Virus record (IMG/VR): IMGVR_UViG_3300021963_000037
Location: 1-64,000 of that record
Strand: one strand, 5' to 3'
DNA: 64,000 bases
DNA from: a virus
The notes beneath the pieces were generated by a model. The model was not told the DNA's origin, did not search any database, and saw nothing but the letters and a program-made list of their open reading frames with translations. Below are positions 31,837-40,211 of this stretch, one piece after another (position 1 is the first letter of the stretch; the number at the start of each line of letters is the position of its first letter). The position numbers and the translations under genes were made by a program.

Positions 31837-32749
31837 ACTAGGTTATTGCTGTATCAATATGACCCTTCAAGAGCAGAAAGGTATTACAATTGGTCGTGGT
31901 ATGATTAAAAGAACTTTCGAACAAAAGGGAATTCAGTATGCGAGCGAACTAGCTTTACAGAATGTTCGTGACCTCATCGAAATTATCAAATGGAATAATC
32001 AACATGGTATCAAGCTTTACAGGATGTCTTCTGATATGATTCCATGGATGTCTGAGTATGAAATCAAAGATCTACCAGATTATACTAAAATCTCTAATCT
32101 TTTAAAAGGTGCAGGTAAAATTGCAATGGATGCTGGCCAAAGATTAACCTTTCATCCTGGTCATTTTTGTGTAATTGCTAGTCAAAATCCAGATGTTGTT
32201 GTTCGTTCTATCAAAGAACTAAATCAACATGGCGAAATCATGGATCTAATCGGTCTACCAAGAACTCCAGATGCTGCTATCAATATTCATGTCAATACCA
32301 CTGCAATTAGTAAAGAAGATTCTCTTAATCGTTTTATAAAAGCATTCGATACTCTAGATCTTTCTGTTAAAGAACGTATGACTGTTGAGAATGACGATAA
32401 AAAAGCTCAATATTCTACAAGTGATTTAGTTTATGGGTTATCAGCTCACACAGGAATTCCAATCGTATTTGACTACCATCATCATTGGTGTTATGAAGAT
32501 CCTATGTCACAAAAGGATGCATTGTATCTAGCAGCATCGACTTGGCCAGAAGGTATCAGACAGCTTGTTCATTATAGTTCATGTAAGAAAATCCACGAAG
32601 ATGCTTCAGTTGTAAATCGTGCCCATGCCGATTACATTTACGAGCAAATCGATTCGTATGGTCTTTCAATTGATATTGACCTAGAAGCAAAAGCCAAAGA
32701 AAAAGCTCTAATAAATTATATTAGAAAGTATGAAACAATCTTAATTTAA
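31826..32749 (+). CDS. uvsE: UV damage endonuclease, UvsE/UVDE family
   Basis: A TIM-barrel endonuclease that nicks DNA 5' of UV photoproducts. Family landmarks: N-terminal NRLGYCCINMTL, then LYRMSSDMIPW, RLTFHPGHFCVIAS, INIHVNT, MTVENDDK and FDYHHHWC, which supply the His/Glu/Asp ligands for the metal cluster. ATG 31826 gives 307 residues and the usual family start; a longer frame from 31745 adds an unrelated 27-residue extension inside the microprotein gene and is rejected. T4 solves the same problem with the unrelated DenV. Confidence 0.92.
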   Translation: MKNRLGYCCINMTLQEQKGITIGRGMIKRTFEQKGIQYASELALQNVRDLIEIIKWNNQHGIKLYRMSSDMIPWMSEYEIKDLPDYTKISNLLKGAGKIAMDAGQRLTFHPGHFCVIASQNPDVVVRSIKELNQHGEIMDLIGLPRTPDAAINIHVNTTAISKEDSLNRFIKAFDTLDLSVKERMTVENDDKKAQYSTSDLVYGLSAHTGIPIVFDYHHHWCYEDPMSQKDALYLAASTWPEGIRQLVHYSSCKKIHEDASVVNRAHADYIYEQIDSYGLSIDIDLEAKAKEKALINYIRKYETILI

Positions 32750-32780
32750 TCCATATAATTCAGTAAATAAATCAATTTAT

Positions 32781-33014
32781 ATGTCATCTCTAAAAGTAGA
32801 AGCGTTAAAGGCCAGATATGAAGCGCAAAAGAAAGAAGCACTGGCAACTCTGGAAATATATTATGGTAATTCAGTCGGTATTGGTGAACACCCTCAAGTC
32901 ATTGACGAAATGGACAAACTAGTACGAAAAGTTAGCGAAGCTAATGACCTAATTGCGACCTTGGAAACATTATTTATTGCTACTGCAGTAGAAGAGCCTA
33001 AAAAACCAGAGTAA
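32781..33014 (+). CDS. Hypothetical coiled-coil protein, 77 aa
   Basis: Not recognised. Two predicted helices with heptad character (LKVEALKARYEAQKKEAL, and VIDEMDKLVRKVSEANDLIA) separated by YGNSVGIGEHP, a helical hairpin. The gene is followed by a strong terminator. Confidence 0.7.
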   Translation: MSSLKVEALKARYEAQKKEALATLEIYYGNSVGIGEHPQVIDEMDKLVRKVSEANDLIATLETLFIATAVEEPKKPE

Positions 33015-33034
33015 TTTGCATCTCACATGATGAC

Positions 33035-33061
33035 AAGGGATCCGAAAGGATCCCTTTTTTT
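33035..33061 (+). terminator. Intrinsic terminator with GAAA loop
   Basis: AAGGGATCC (33035-33043), GAAA tetraloop, GGATCCCTT (33048-33056) and a T-run. It closes the unit ending with the coiled-coil gene. Confidence 0.95.
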
Positions 33062-33064
33062 ATG

Positions 33065-33072
33065 AATATATA
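33065..33072 (+). promoter_or_regulatory. AATATATA motif, candidate late promoter
   Basis: It lies immediately after the GAAA-loop terminator and 22 bases before the next ATG, a position in which only a new promoter makes sense. Confidence 0.45.
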
Positions 33073-33094
33073 AAGAAATCAAAAACAATTTTAT

Positions 33095-33367
33095 ATGACA
33101 GTAATTATTATTTTAGCGGCTCTGATCGCACTAGCATGGTACCTTTCAAAGAAATTTGTTGCTCCTAAGCAATCTAATGAAGACTTTTTTAAAATATCAG
33201 AAGATGACATCATCAATGATATTCCAACAATCTCAAATGTTGAGAAAGCACCTAAAATGAAAGCTACTCCGAAAAAGAAAAAAGAGACTAAATCTGAATT
33301 TCCAATCGAACCACATCATGAAACGGTTAAACCAAAGAGAAAATACAATAAAAAGCCTAAAGCTTAA
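33095..33367 (+). CDS. Membrane-anchored Lys-rich protein, 90 aa
   Basis: One N-terminal transmembrane helix (residues 2-17, TVIIILAALIALAWYL) and a soluble, strongly basic tail (repeated KKKKE and KPKRKYNKKPKA). The arrangement of a short anchor and a cytoplasmic Lys-rich tail could bind nucleic acid or phospholipid. Not recognised otherwise. Confidence 0.68.
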   Translation: MTVIIILAALIALAWYLSKKFVAPKQSNEDFFKISEDDIINDIPTISNVEKAPKMKATPKKKKETKSEFPIEPHHETVKPKRKYNKKPKA

Positions 33368-33373
33368 TATATA
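33366..33373 (+). promoter_or_regulatory. AATATATA motif, candidate late promoter
   Basis: It starts at the stop codon of the membrane-anchored gene and lies 28 bases before the ATG of the acidic, possibly packaged protein. Confidence 0.4.
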
Positions 33374-33401
33374 CTACATAATCTAAAAAAATTAAATTAA
33401 A

Positions 33402-33884
33402 ATGAGATATAAATCATTTGATCAGTTCGTATCTGAAATGGATCGTTCTGAAGAAGTAGAAAAAGAAATTACAGACTTAGGTACTCCTGATAAAAAGGAT
33501 ATTGAAGAAACTGAAGCTGAAGCCGACAAGGTTCAAACTAACGAAGCTGAAGAAAAGCCAGAAGGCGAAGAAGCTAAAGAAGAGGAAATCGAAGAAATGG
33601 TTTCTGAAATTTTAGAAAAATGCTACGAAAAAGTAGTTAAAGAAGCTAAAGCATGGGAAACTGATGCACATGACGATCATACTATTGAAACTTATATGTG
33701 TGAAAATGCTGCTCTAGTTGCTGGTCTTTCTGCAAAAGCAATAAAAGATTGTAAAGAAGAGTTTGGTTTAGAAGCTTACGAAGCAGCTCTTAATATGGTT
33801 AAAGAAGCTTTCTCTAAGAAAATCGAAGAGATTAAATTGGCTGAAAGCGGTCATGCAGCTGAAGAAGCAGCAGAAGGCGAATAA
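33402..33884 (+). CDS. Acidic protein with capsid-targeting-like N-terminus, 160 aa
   Basis: The N-terminus MRYKSFDQFVSEMD resembles the T4 capsid-targeting peptide MKTYQEFIAEA, with a VSE-M junction close to the prohead protease rule. The rest is highly acidic and helical (repeated EAEE-type segments at residues 20-60, ending EEAAEGE), as expected of an internal or scaffold-like head protein. Only one other protein in the window, the ATP-grasp enzyme at 23009, shares this start. The assignment as an internal head protein is inference. Confidence 0.65.
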   Translation: MRYKSFDQFVSEMDRSEEVEKEITDLGTPDKKDIEETEAEADKVQTNEAEEKPEGEEAKEEEIEEMVSEILEKCYEKVVKEAKAWETDAHDDHTIETYMCENAALVAGLSAKAIKDCKEEFGLEAYEAALNMVKEAFSKKIEEIKLAESGHAAEEAAEGE

Positions 33885-33908
33885 TCCCTATTTAAAATAA
33901 ACTATTTG

Positions 33909-33943
33909 ATGGATCTGAATATAATTATTCAGATCCATTTTTA
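33909..33943 (+). terminator. Intrinsic terminator, 13-bp perfect stem
   Basis: ATGGATCTGAATA (33909-33921), loop TAAT, TATTCAGATCCAT (33926-33938), then TTTTATTTT. It lies between the acidic protein gene and the dCMP deaminase gene, whose ATG follows 12 bases after the stem. Confidence 0.88.
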
Positions 33944-33950
33944 TTTTAAT

Positions 33951-34388
33951 ATGCCGAGAATTCCGATAGACAAAATACACATGCAGATCGCATATCAAAT
34001 TGCGAAACTAAGTTATGCTGAGCGCCGAAAGGTAGGTTGCATCATTGTAAAAGATGGTCAAATTATCAGTGTTGGGTATAATGGAACTCCTCATGGATTC
34101 GAGAATGAATGTGAACATACTGATTCAATGGGACAGTGTGTTACTAAACGTGAAGTTCTACATGCTGAATCTAACGCAATTACTAAATTAGCAAAATCCA
34201 CTATTAGTTCGGTTGGAACTACTCTCTATACTACAACAATGCCTTGTTTCGAATGTTCTAAATTGATTATTCAAGCTGGAATATCCGAAGTTAGATATTG
34301 TGAAGAGTATAGAGATACTAGTGGAGTTGATTTATTGGAAAAGGCTGGAATTCCAGTCTACCAAGACATAGTCTGGAATAACGAATAA
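33951..34388 (+). CDS. Deoxycytidylate deaminase
   Basis: A zinc-dependent deaminase converting dCMP to dUMP. The zinc site is clear: HAE at residues 71-73 and PCFEC at 98-102 (His71, Cys99, Cys102, catalytic Glu73). At 145 residues it matches the ComEB/dCMP deaminase length; GYNGTPHG is the nucleotide-binding loop. ATG 33951 is chosen; in-frame ATGs at 33906 and 33909 lie in the terminator stem. With the dCMP hydroxymethylase-like enzyme at 5121 it controls the dCMP pool. Confidence 0.93.
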   Translation: MPRIPIDKIHMQIAYQIAKLSYAERRKVGCIIVKDGQIISVGYNGTPHGFENECEHTDSMGQCVTKREVLHAESNAITKLAKSTISSVGTTLYTTTMPCFECSKLIIQAGISEVRYCEEYRDTSGVDLLEKAGIPVYQDIVWNNE

Positions 34389-34403
34389 ATATAATATAAT
34401 ATT

Positions 34404-34616
34404 ATGGGATTTAATGTAAGGCACTATCCAGAGGATGTGAAGATTTTAGAGGACAAATTAAAGAATGAAGGTTCTCATTATTTTTACAACATGTATATTA
34501 AGAGAGTAGAATGTTGGATGGGATCTGAAAAAGGAAAAGAATCTGAAAGATTTATAGAAAAATTCATGAAAAAATATAATGAGTCCGACGAAGAATTCCA
34601 TGTTCTCGAAAATTAG
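34404..34616 (+). CDS. Hypothetical protein, 70 aa
   Basis: Not recognised. A helical, charged protein (GFNVRHYPEDVKILEDKLKN) that might be a small regulator. Its last 38 bases overlap the next frame, whose own start is uncertain. Confidence 0.62.
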   Translation: MGFNVRHYPEDVKILEDKLKNEGSHYFYNMYIKRVECWMGSEKGKESERFIEKFMKKYNESDEEFHVLEN

Positions 34617-35205
34617 TAATTTTTTAAGAATGAAAAAAGAAGATAAAGAAAAAAGTATGAGCGAAGTTATTGAAACTCCTATTGTTGAAACAATCAGTAT
34701 TGAAGAAAAAGAAGAACCTAGAAAATTTCAATGGAAGAAAGGTGAAAACTTCGGATTTACCGTAGTACTTGATCGTGAAGATACTGAAATGTTGTACTTT
34801 ACAGATGGTTCTAGAATTTTTAAACATCTACAAAATGAATTTTTAGAAGAGATTCATGACGGTCAATTACCTTTTCCTCCTGCAAATGAGCGTATTAAAA
34901 CTGAAAAAAGAGTTGAGCAACCTGCGTTTGTTCAACCGACAGTTGCTGTACAGCCAGAAGTTTCACCATTAGAAAAACTTATAATCAAGTTATCTTCTAA
35001 AAATGTAGAAACAATAGATTTAAGTGTTGGTATTAATTTACCAAAAAGAGAAGTATTCTCAATGTTATTAGATAACAGTGATGAAACTCGCGAAGAAATG
35101 ATTGCTACAATCTCACAAATTGTGACATCTCAAATCCAGATAGATAAACTACAAAGTTATATTAATCAAGAAGTCGTTAACTATTTAAACAATTATTATG
35201 AATAA
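34579..35205 (+). CDS. Hypothetical protein, 208 aa
   Basis: Not recognised. A basic helix (SKISNFLRMKKEDKEK) is followed by an acidic linker, a small beta domain around residues 48-100 (FGFTVVLDREDTEMLYFTDG), a Pro/Val-rich linker and a C-terminal helical domain. The start is uncertain: ATG 34579 overlaps the previous gene by 38 bases, while ATG 34600 is also in frame. It overlaps the next gene by 8 bases. Confidence 0.65.
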   Translation: MSPTKNSMFSKISNFLRMKKEDKEKSMSEVIETPIVETISIEEKEEPRKFQWKKGENFGFTVVLDREDTEMLYFTDGSRIFKHLQNEFLEEIHDGQLPFPPANERIKTEKRVEQPAFVQPTVAVQPEVSPLEKLIIKLSSKNVETIDLSVGINLPKREVFSMLLDNSDETREEMIATISQIVTSQIQIDKLQSYINQEVVNYLNNYYE

Positions 35206-35578
35206 TCCACCGAACAGACGTGAACGCCGTAACATGTATAAAAATGCCGGCATGCTTAAAGCAAAAGAACAATTGGGTACATCTTCACCAGTAAAACAAG
35301 AATGGTACAAGAAGATGAGAGAGGAGGGCGAGCGAATCCATGAAATGAACATGAGAAATGCGCAAGACCAAATCGAAAATCAATTACAAATTATCTTAGA
35401 TCGCCAAAAAGAAACATGGACAGAACTAGGATATAATGAGGCTGAAATAGCTTTATTAGAAGAATCTTGGACTTTGATGGCTGTAAAAGACAAAGAAACT
35501 TACAGAGAAGACAAGAAAAAAGCAAGAGAACTTAGTAAACAAGCTAATCAATTACGTTTAGCTAGAAAAGAACAATAA
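35198..35578 (+). CDS. Hypothetical basic coiled-coil protein, 126 aa
   Basis: Not recognised. Entirely helical and rich in Lys, Arg, Glu and Gln (NRRERRNMYKNAGMLKAKEQ, with a C-terminal KKARELSKQANQLRLARKEQ). Such proteins often bind nucleic acid or act as scaffolds. It overlaps the preceding gene by 8 bases. Confidence 0.68.
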   Translation: MNNPPNRRERRNMYKNAGMLKAKEQLGTSSPVKQEWYKKMREEGERIHEMNMRNAQDQIENQLQIILDRQKETWTELGYNEAEIALLEESWTLMAVKDKETYREDKKKARELSKQANQLRLARKEQ

Positions 35579-35583
35579 TAGTT

Positions 35584-35910
35584 ATGCAAACTATAACAAT
35601 AGAACTAGCCGACAATGGCGTAATCAAATACGTATTAGAAGACAATGCAAATGCAGCGGGCGAAAGCTATAGTTCTGTTATTGTTTATGATTTTGAGTCT
35701 GAAAATTCAAGTGAAAACAAAATTAAATTTCTTTTAGAAGTTTCTGAAGATTGTGGACTAGAATTTGGAAGCACTAAAGACCAAGATCAAATAAAAATAA
35801 TCGCGGATTGGGGAGAACATTATAAGCCTTCTAAGGCTGAAATTGAAGAGAAGCTTGCTGAATTAAATAAGCAAGTTTCTGATCTTCAAACTCTGCTTAA
35901 TAAATCATGA
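35584..35910 (+). CDS. Hypothetical protein with C-terminal coiled coil, 108 aa
   Basis: Not recognised. An N-terminal beta domain (MQTITIELADNGVIKYVLED) and a C-terminal helix with heptads (KAEIEEKLAELNKQVSDLQT) suggest an oligomer. It is coupled to the next gene by a 4-base overlap (ATGA). Confidence 0.7.
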   Translation: MQTITIELADNGVIKYVLEDNANAAGESYSSVIVYDFESENSSENKIKFLLEVSEDCGLEFGSTKDQDQIKIIADWGEHYKPSKAEIEEKLAELNKQVSDLQTLLNKS

Positions 35911-36311
35911 GTTTAATAATCGACTGTGTTTGGTCAGAACATAGAAGAGACTACGTTCGTTTTACAAAGGGACTAGAATCTAATTATGACACAATTATAG
36001 ATTACCATGCTATTTCAAATAAGCTGGCCAAATCCTGTCCTTATGGAGAGGAACCAAATCAGTCTGTTGTTGGGCTTCATATTTTTAAGACACTCGAAGC
36101 TACATTGTTATTTCATCAGGACCATAGAATCCTGTACTTATTAAAAAACCTAGAACCAGTAACGATTGCTAATCTTAAAGAGATCGTTACTGATTTCTAT
36201 TATCGAGAGTTTACATTTAATCTAACTATGATTAGTGAAACTCCTTTGACGAATGAAAACATATTGACACTTTTTGATGGTGTCACTCATTTAACAAATG
36301 ATAAAGCATAA
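35907..36311 (+). CDS. Hypothetical protein, 134 aa
   Basis: Not recognised. It starts at the ATGA overlap and ends with a 14-base overlap with the next gene. An alpha/beta protein with a Cys-Pro-Tyr-Gly segment (KSCPYGEEPNQS) and a long hydrophobic-rich centre (RILYLLKNLEPVTIANLKEI). No catalytic motif was found. Confidence 0.68.
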   Translation: MSLIIDCVWSEHRRDYVRFTKGLESNYDTIIDYHAISNKLAKSCPYGEEPNQSVVGLHIFKTLEATLLFHQDHRILYLLKNLEPVTIANLKEIVTDFYYREFTFNLTMISETPLTNENILTLFDGVTHLTNDKA

Positions 36312-36891
36312 GATATTTACCAAAGGTGATAAAATCCATGCTCTCTTATCAAATAAACGTTTTCCAAACATTCTATTCCCGGTAAGAGCAATTATCTATG
36401 ATGTCAAGTTCGAAGAGAACATGCCAAGATATATGCTTAAAATCGACAAAATGTACGATGATGTTGATTTCCTAAAAAGATACTTTTTTGGGTTAACTTT
36501 TGACGGTAGTTTTGAAGGCAAACAAACTAAAATTAATTTAAGTCGCCGAGAATATTCTAAAGTAGAAGACCTTGAAAGACTATTCTCTGAAAAATGGGAA
36601 AGTTACATGTTTGCTGTTGATTCTATCTTTTGTGTTAAAACAAGAGTTGAACAATTAGAACTATTCAATAACCTACACGATTTCTTTATTGAGAAACATT
36701 TAAAAGAGCTTTATGAGCTCTCAAACCGTTCAGCCTATTCTAAAGGCAAATATTACTATCACGTTAAAGATGAGTTTGTAATTGCTCTTAAGAAATTCTT
36801 AGGCGAAAGAGCACCTGATCAAAAAGATTATTTTGATAAATTATTATATAGATCAGACTCTGCTGAACTAGATAAAATAGACAAGGGATAA
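36298..36891 (+). CDS. Hypothetical protein, 197 aa
   Basis: Not recognised. An N-terminal beta-rich part (HKIFTKGDKIHALLSNKRFP) and a helical C-terminal half with several Tyr-Lys pairs. It shares its last base with the start of the next gene, a GT2 enzyme, so all genes from 34404 to 37628 seem to form one coupled unit. Confidence 0.68.
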   Translation: MIKHKIFTKGDKIHALLSNKRFPNILFPVRAIIYDVKFEENMPRYMLKIDKMYDDVDFLKRYFFGLTFDGSFEGKQTKINLSRREYSKVEDLERLFSEKWESYMFAVDSIFCVKTRVEQLELFNNLHDFFIEKHLKELYELSNRSAYSKGKYYYHVKDEFVIALKKFLGERAPDQKDYFDKLLYRSDSAELDKIDKG

Positions 36892-37628
36892 TGCTACAAC
36901 CTAAGATTTCAGTAATTATGCAGGCATATCTAGGAGACTATCCTGGATCACGAAGCAATTCAATTAATAAATTTATAAGAGCCATAAACACGTTCAAGGC
37001 TCAAACCTATTCTAATTCAGAATTAATCATAGTTAGCGATGGATGTGAAATAGTACATAACACATACAATACTCTTTTTAAAACAGATCCTCGGATTAAA
37101 TACGCCTTTGTAGATAAAAAAGGAATTCCAAATATGTATGAACTTATTGATGGTCAAAAATACTATCGTGGGGTTCCTAGACAAGTTGGAATCACTCTAT
37201 CGACTGGTGATTTAATAACATACATGGATTCTGATGATTTCTTACTTCCTAACTTCTTAGAATCTATTGTATCTGAATTCAATAAGAACCCTAATTTAGA
37301 TTTTTATTCAAATGGATCTTGGTTTGATAATCATATTGCAACATGGCCCGAAACTTCTGCAATGTTTGCTTCAGATCAAACTGTAAAATATAGAGTACCA
37401 GGTCTAGATAGTGAATGGATTATTACTCGCATGAAACCTGGAATGTTAACTATGGCGCCATGGTTATTCATACATAAAAAAGTTGATGACATCCAGTGGC
37501 AAGATACGACTGAAACCAGTGAAGATGTTGACTTTAATACTAGATTCCGTAAGAAATATAAAATTGGTATTCAGATAAATATTCCATCATACGTTAGATG
37601 CCACTATTCCCAACTCTGGGACTACTAA
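36891..37628 (+). CDS. GT2 family glycosyltransferase, 245 aa
   Basis: A GT-A enzyme: ISVIMQAYLGDYPGSRSNSI at the N-terminus, ELIIVSDGCE, and the DxD site YMDSDDFLLPNF near residue 110, followed by ETSEDVDFNTRF, a likely catalytic-base region. It lies far from the fibre-associated glycosyltransferases and ends the early/middle region. In T4-type phages, glycosyltransferases can also modify hydroxymethylated DNA; given the dCMP hydroxymethylase-like gene at 5121, DNA glucosylation is an alternative to fibre or cell-surface targets. Confidence 0.85.
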   Translation: MLQPKISVIMQAYLGDYPGSRSNSINKFIRAINTFKAQTYSNSELIIVSDGCEIVHNTYNTLFKTDPRIKYAFVDKKGIPNMYELIDGQKYYRGVPRQVGITLSTGDLITYMDSDDFLLPNFLESIVSEFNKNPNLDFYSNGSWFDNHIATWPETSAMFASDQTVKYRVPGLDSEWIITRMKPGMLTMAPWLFIHKKVDDIQWQDTTETSEDVDFNTRFRKKYKIGIQINIPSYVRCHYSQLWDY

Positions 37629-37654
37629 AACCCTGGCATTATTTTTAATATATG

Positions 37655-37662
37655 AATATATA
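37655..37662 (+). promoter_or_regulatory. AATATATA motif, candidate late promoter
   Basis: A double motif (AATATATG at 37647 and AATATATA at 37655) in the 73-base gap before the baseplate operon, 39 bases ahead of its first ATG. Confidence 0.45.
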
Positions 37663-37701
37663 AGATAAGGTCGATGTGCCTTTAAAAAAATGATGAGATA
37701 A

Positions 37702-39591
37702 ATGCCTAATTTTGTTGATGGATTTGCTAAAGCAGCAGACGGTGCTTATAATAAAGTATGGAACCTTGGTAAGGAGCCTAAAGGTTCTTCTAAGCCGTCA
37801 GGCTCTGCTCCTAAGAAATATAAAACCATTAGTTCAAAGGATGCTACTAAAACAATTACAGAATCTAATGAGCTTCCTGATTTAATTTTAAATTCTGAAA
37901 ATAAAATTAGTCCACTTGAATCTCAAACTAATTTTGGTAGAAGTAGTGCATATGCTGCTGGAATACAAACAGCAGATACTAGAGATATTGATAAACTTAT
38001 TAAAGGAAACAATACTCTATACGATCAACCAGTTGATTCATATAAATACACACCTTCTGATGTTGAAGGTGCAAAAGGAGCAAAAGGAGAAGGTCGTAAA
38101 AAAGGACCTCCTGGACCAGCTATAAATGAAGGTCTAGTTCCATACTCTGCTTTTAACCGATACACATTAATGAAGTATCGAGGAACTCCTCTTACTGGTT
38201 TAGTTGCTGGTGCCAATGTTGATTTAAAGAAAGATTATAACTTAATTAATGCCGAAACTCTAGTAGAGCCAACGGTTACTAATATCATACAAATGACTAA
38301 TGAACATGGTTCGTTAGGTTATCGATATAATTATTCGGATTTTGCAATGTGTAAATATATTGGTAAAATTCCTAACAACTATATGATTACTCTTAGAAGA
38401 TTTCCATTTCCAGTTGAAGATGATATTATTACACCAATGGTAATTGCAGCAGATGGGAAGAAAGAAAACGCAAAAAGTCCTGATATTGCACGAGCAATAA
38501 CATGGATGTCTGAAGCTACTGGTAATAATTTATCAGATATGCTAGCGTTAGATTATAAATATCATTGGGAAGAAAAGAAAGCCGATGTTCAAACGGTCAC
38601 TGCAACAAATAGTGATTCTTCTGGTGGTAAATTAGGCTCTGGTTTAATGAGTACCCGAGTGGGTAAAGCTTTTATGGGAGCAGGACAAGGAATGAATGGT
38701 GTACAAGTTAAACAAACTGAAGCTGCTGGATCTGGATTTGATCCAATGAAAGAAACATATCCAAACCACGTATTTGGACCATTTAACAAAATAGTATCTA
38801 TGATGACTAGAGGTCAAGATGGTTTACTATTTGAAAAAGAATTCACGGTTAAATTTCAATATGAAATGAAGGGAATATATGGCGCAAATCCTAAAGTTTT
38901 ATTTATGGATCAATTCGCAAATATTTTAGCATTAACATATTCAAATGCACCGTTTTGGGGAGGAGAAGTAAAATATCTAGGTAGTGGATCTATCGGTAAA
39001 CCATTTGGAAATATTGACTTATTAAGAGGTGGACAATATAAAGAATTCTTAGGATCTGTAATGAAAGACTTACAGGGAATGGCAACTAATATTGTTGATG
39101 ATATTAAAAAGAATGGACTTGGTGGTTCTAAGGTTGTTAGTAACTTATTAGGTGGTGCGTTGATGGATTTATTTAATTCACCTCAAGCGCCTGCTATTGC
39201 AAACGCATTACTAACTGGTGATGCAACAGGTCAATGGCATATTACTGTTGGAAATCCGTTAAATCCAATGATGGTTATGGGTAACTTAATTATTACTGGA
39301 ACCAAGATTAATTTCAAAGGCGGTAATGGAGTACAAGATTTTCCAGAAGAAATGGAAGTTGAAATCACATTAAAACCAGGAAGACCAAGAGATAAAGCAG
39401 ATATTGAAAGCATGTTCAATGCGGGAAGAGGTAGATTCTATCTTAAACCAAATGATGGTGTTGATATTAATAAAACAAGAGATGTTTCTGAATATGGAGA
39501 AAAAGGAAGCCCAGCAGCCAATTTATCTGGTACTAGTGCTAAAAGCGGTTCTCATATAGATGATTCATTTAGAAAATTTGCAGCAGACTAA
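37702..39591 (+). CDS. Baseplate/tail structural protein, 629 aa
   Basis: First gene of the baseplate cluster. It has a disordered N-terminal third with a short collagen-like tract (GAKGAKGEGRKKGPPGPA, about residues 132-149), then a large alpha/beta region with FGPFNKIVSMMTRGQDGLLF and a C-terminal beta domain resembling tube or hub proteins (WHITVGNPLNPMMVMGNLII, EEMEVEITLKPGRPRDKADI). I cannot assign a T4 counterpart firmly; position beside the gp53-, gp27- and gp5-like genes points to a hub or tube-initiator role. Its last base is the first of the next gene. Confidence 0.68.
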   Translation: MPNFVDGFAKAADGAYNKVWNLGKEPKGSSKPSGSAPKKYKTISSKDATKTITESNELPDLILNSENKISPLESQTNFGRSSAYAAGIQTADTRDIDKLIKGNNTLYDQPVDSYKYTPSDVEGAKGAKGEGRKKGPPGPAINEGLVPYSAFNRYTLMKYRGTPLTGLVAGANVDLKKDYNLINAETLVEPTVTNIIQMTNEHGSLGYRYNYSDFAMCKYIGKIPNNYMITLRRFPFPVEDDIITPMVIAADGKKENAKSPDIARAITWMSEATGNNLSDMLALDYKYHWEEKKADVQTVTATNSDSSGGKLGSGLMSTRVGKAFMGAGQGMNGVQVKQTEAAGSGFDPMKETYPNHVFGPFNKIVSMMTRGQDGLLFEKEFTVKFQYEMKGIYGANPKVLFMDQFANILALTYSNAPFWGGEVKYLGSGSIGKPFGNIDLLRGGQYKEFLGSVMKDLQGMATNIVDDIKKNGLGGSKVVSNLLGGALMDLFNSPQAPAIANALLTGDATGQWHITVGNPLNPMMVMGNLIITGTKINFKGGNGVQDFPEEMEVEITLKPGRPRDKADIESMFNAGRGRFYLKPNDGVDINKTRDVSEYGEKGSPAANLSGTSAKSGSHIDDSFRKFAAD

Positions 39592-40211
39592 TGTTAAACA
39601 GTTTAGACAAAAAGAAAATCACGACTTCCGATTATGAATCGGAAAATAAGGTTATTATGACCGAACCTACAATGTTGTTCCCTGATTTTGTTAGGGTAGA
39701 CAAAACGTTTGTAGTTGATGATTATTATGCAGGTAGGATTGATTTGATTTCTCTTAATCTGTATAATAATGCTAATTATGGTGACCAAATTTTAAAATTT
39801 AATGGAATTTCAAATCCATTCTCAATCGGAGCTGGAGACATTTTATTAGTTCCACCATTAGATGTTTTATTAAAACAATGGAAGAAACCAGGAATTGGTG
39901 TAAAAGAAGCTAATGTTGTTAGAGATAAATTTATTGACACTAAAAGACTTCCAATCAAGGATCAAAATCGACTTGATTATCTTAAAAGAAAAGCTGCTGA
40001 AAAGCCAAATGGTGCAAAAGAAATTTTACCGCCAAACGTTTTAAAATCTGATCAAACTAATGTTGTTATTCAAAATGGAGAAACTATCGTAGGTAATGCA
40101 ATGCCTACAACTAAAGATAGAACTTCTGCTCTTTTAACTTCAAATAAAGCATTTGAAGGAGAGATTCAAAAGCTTAATAAAATTAATAACAATACTAATA
40201 ATAAACTTTAA
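39591..40211 (+). CDS. gp53-like baseplate wedge protein
   Basis: The segment VVDDYYAGRIDLISLNLYNN with GAGDILLVPP has the pattern of T4 gp53, which contains a LysM-like fold: a tyrosine before a 'RpDLIS..lY' segment, then a loop ending 'G..L.iP'. At 206 residues it is close to gp53. The C-terminal third is low-complexity Asn/Lys. In T4 gp53 joins neighbouring wedges into the baseplate ring. It overlaps both neighbours by one base. Confidence 0.7.
   Translation: MLNSLDKKKITTSDYESENKVIMTEPTMLFPDFVRVDKTFVVDDYYAGRIDLISLNLYNNANYGDQILKFNGISNPFSIGAGDILLVPPLDVLLKQWKKPGIGVKEANVVRDKFIDTKRLPIKDQNRLDYLKRKAAEKPNGAKEILPPNVLKSDQTNVVIQNGETIVGNAMPTTKDRTSALLTSNKAFEGEIQKLNKINNNTNNKL

Noticed and set aside
33906-33950. 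Longer start for the dCMP deaminase gene
   Set aside because: The ATGs at 33906 and 33909 lie in the terminator stem and would add a hydrophobic stretch absent from the family; ATG 33951 fits the family start.
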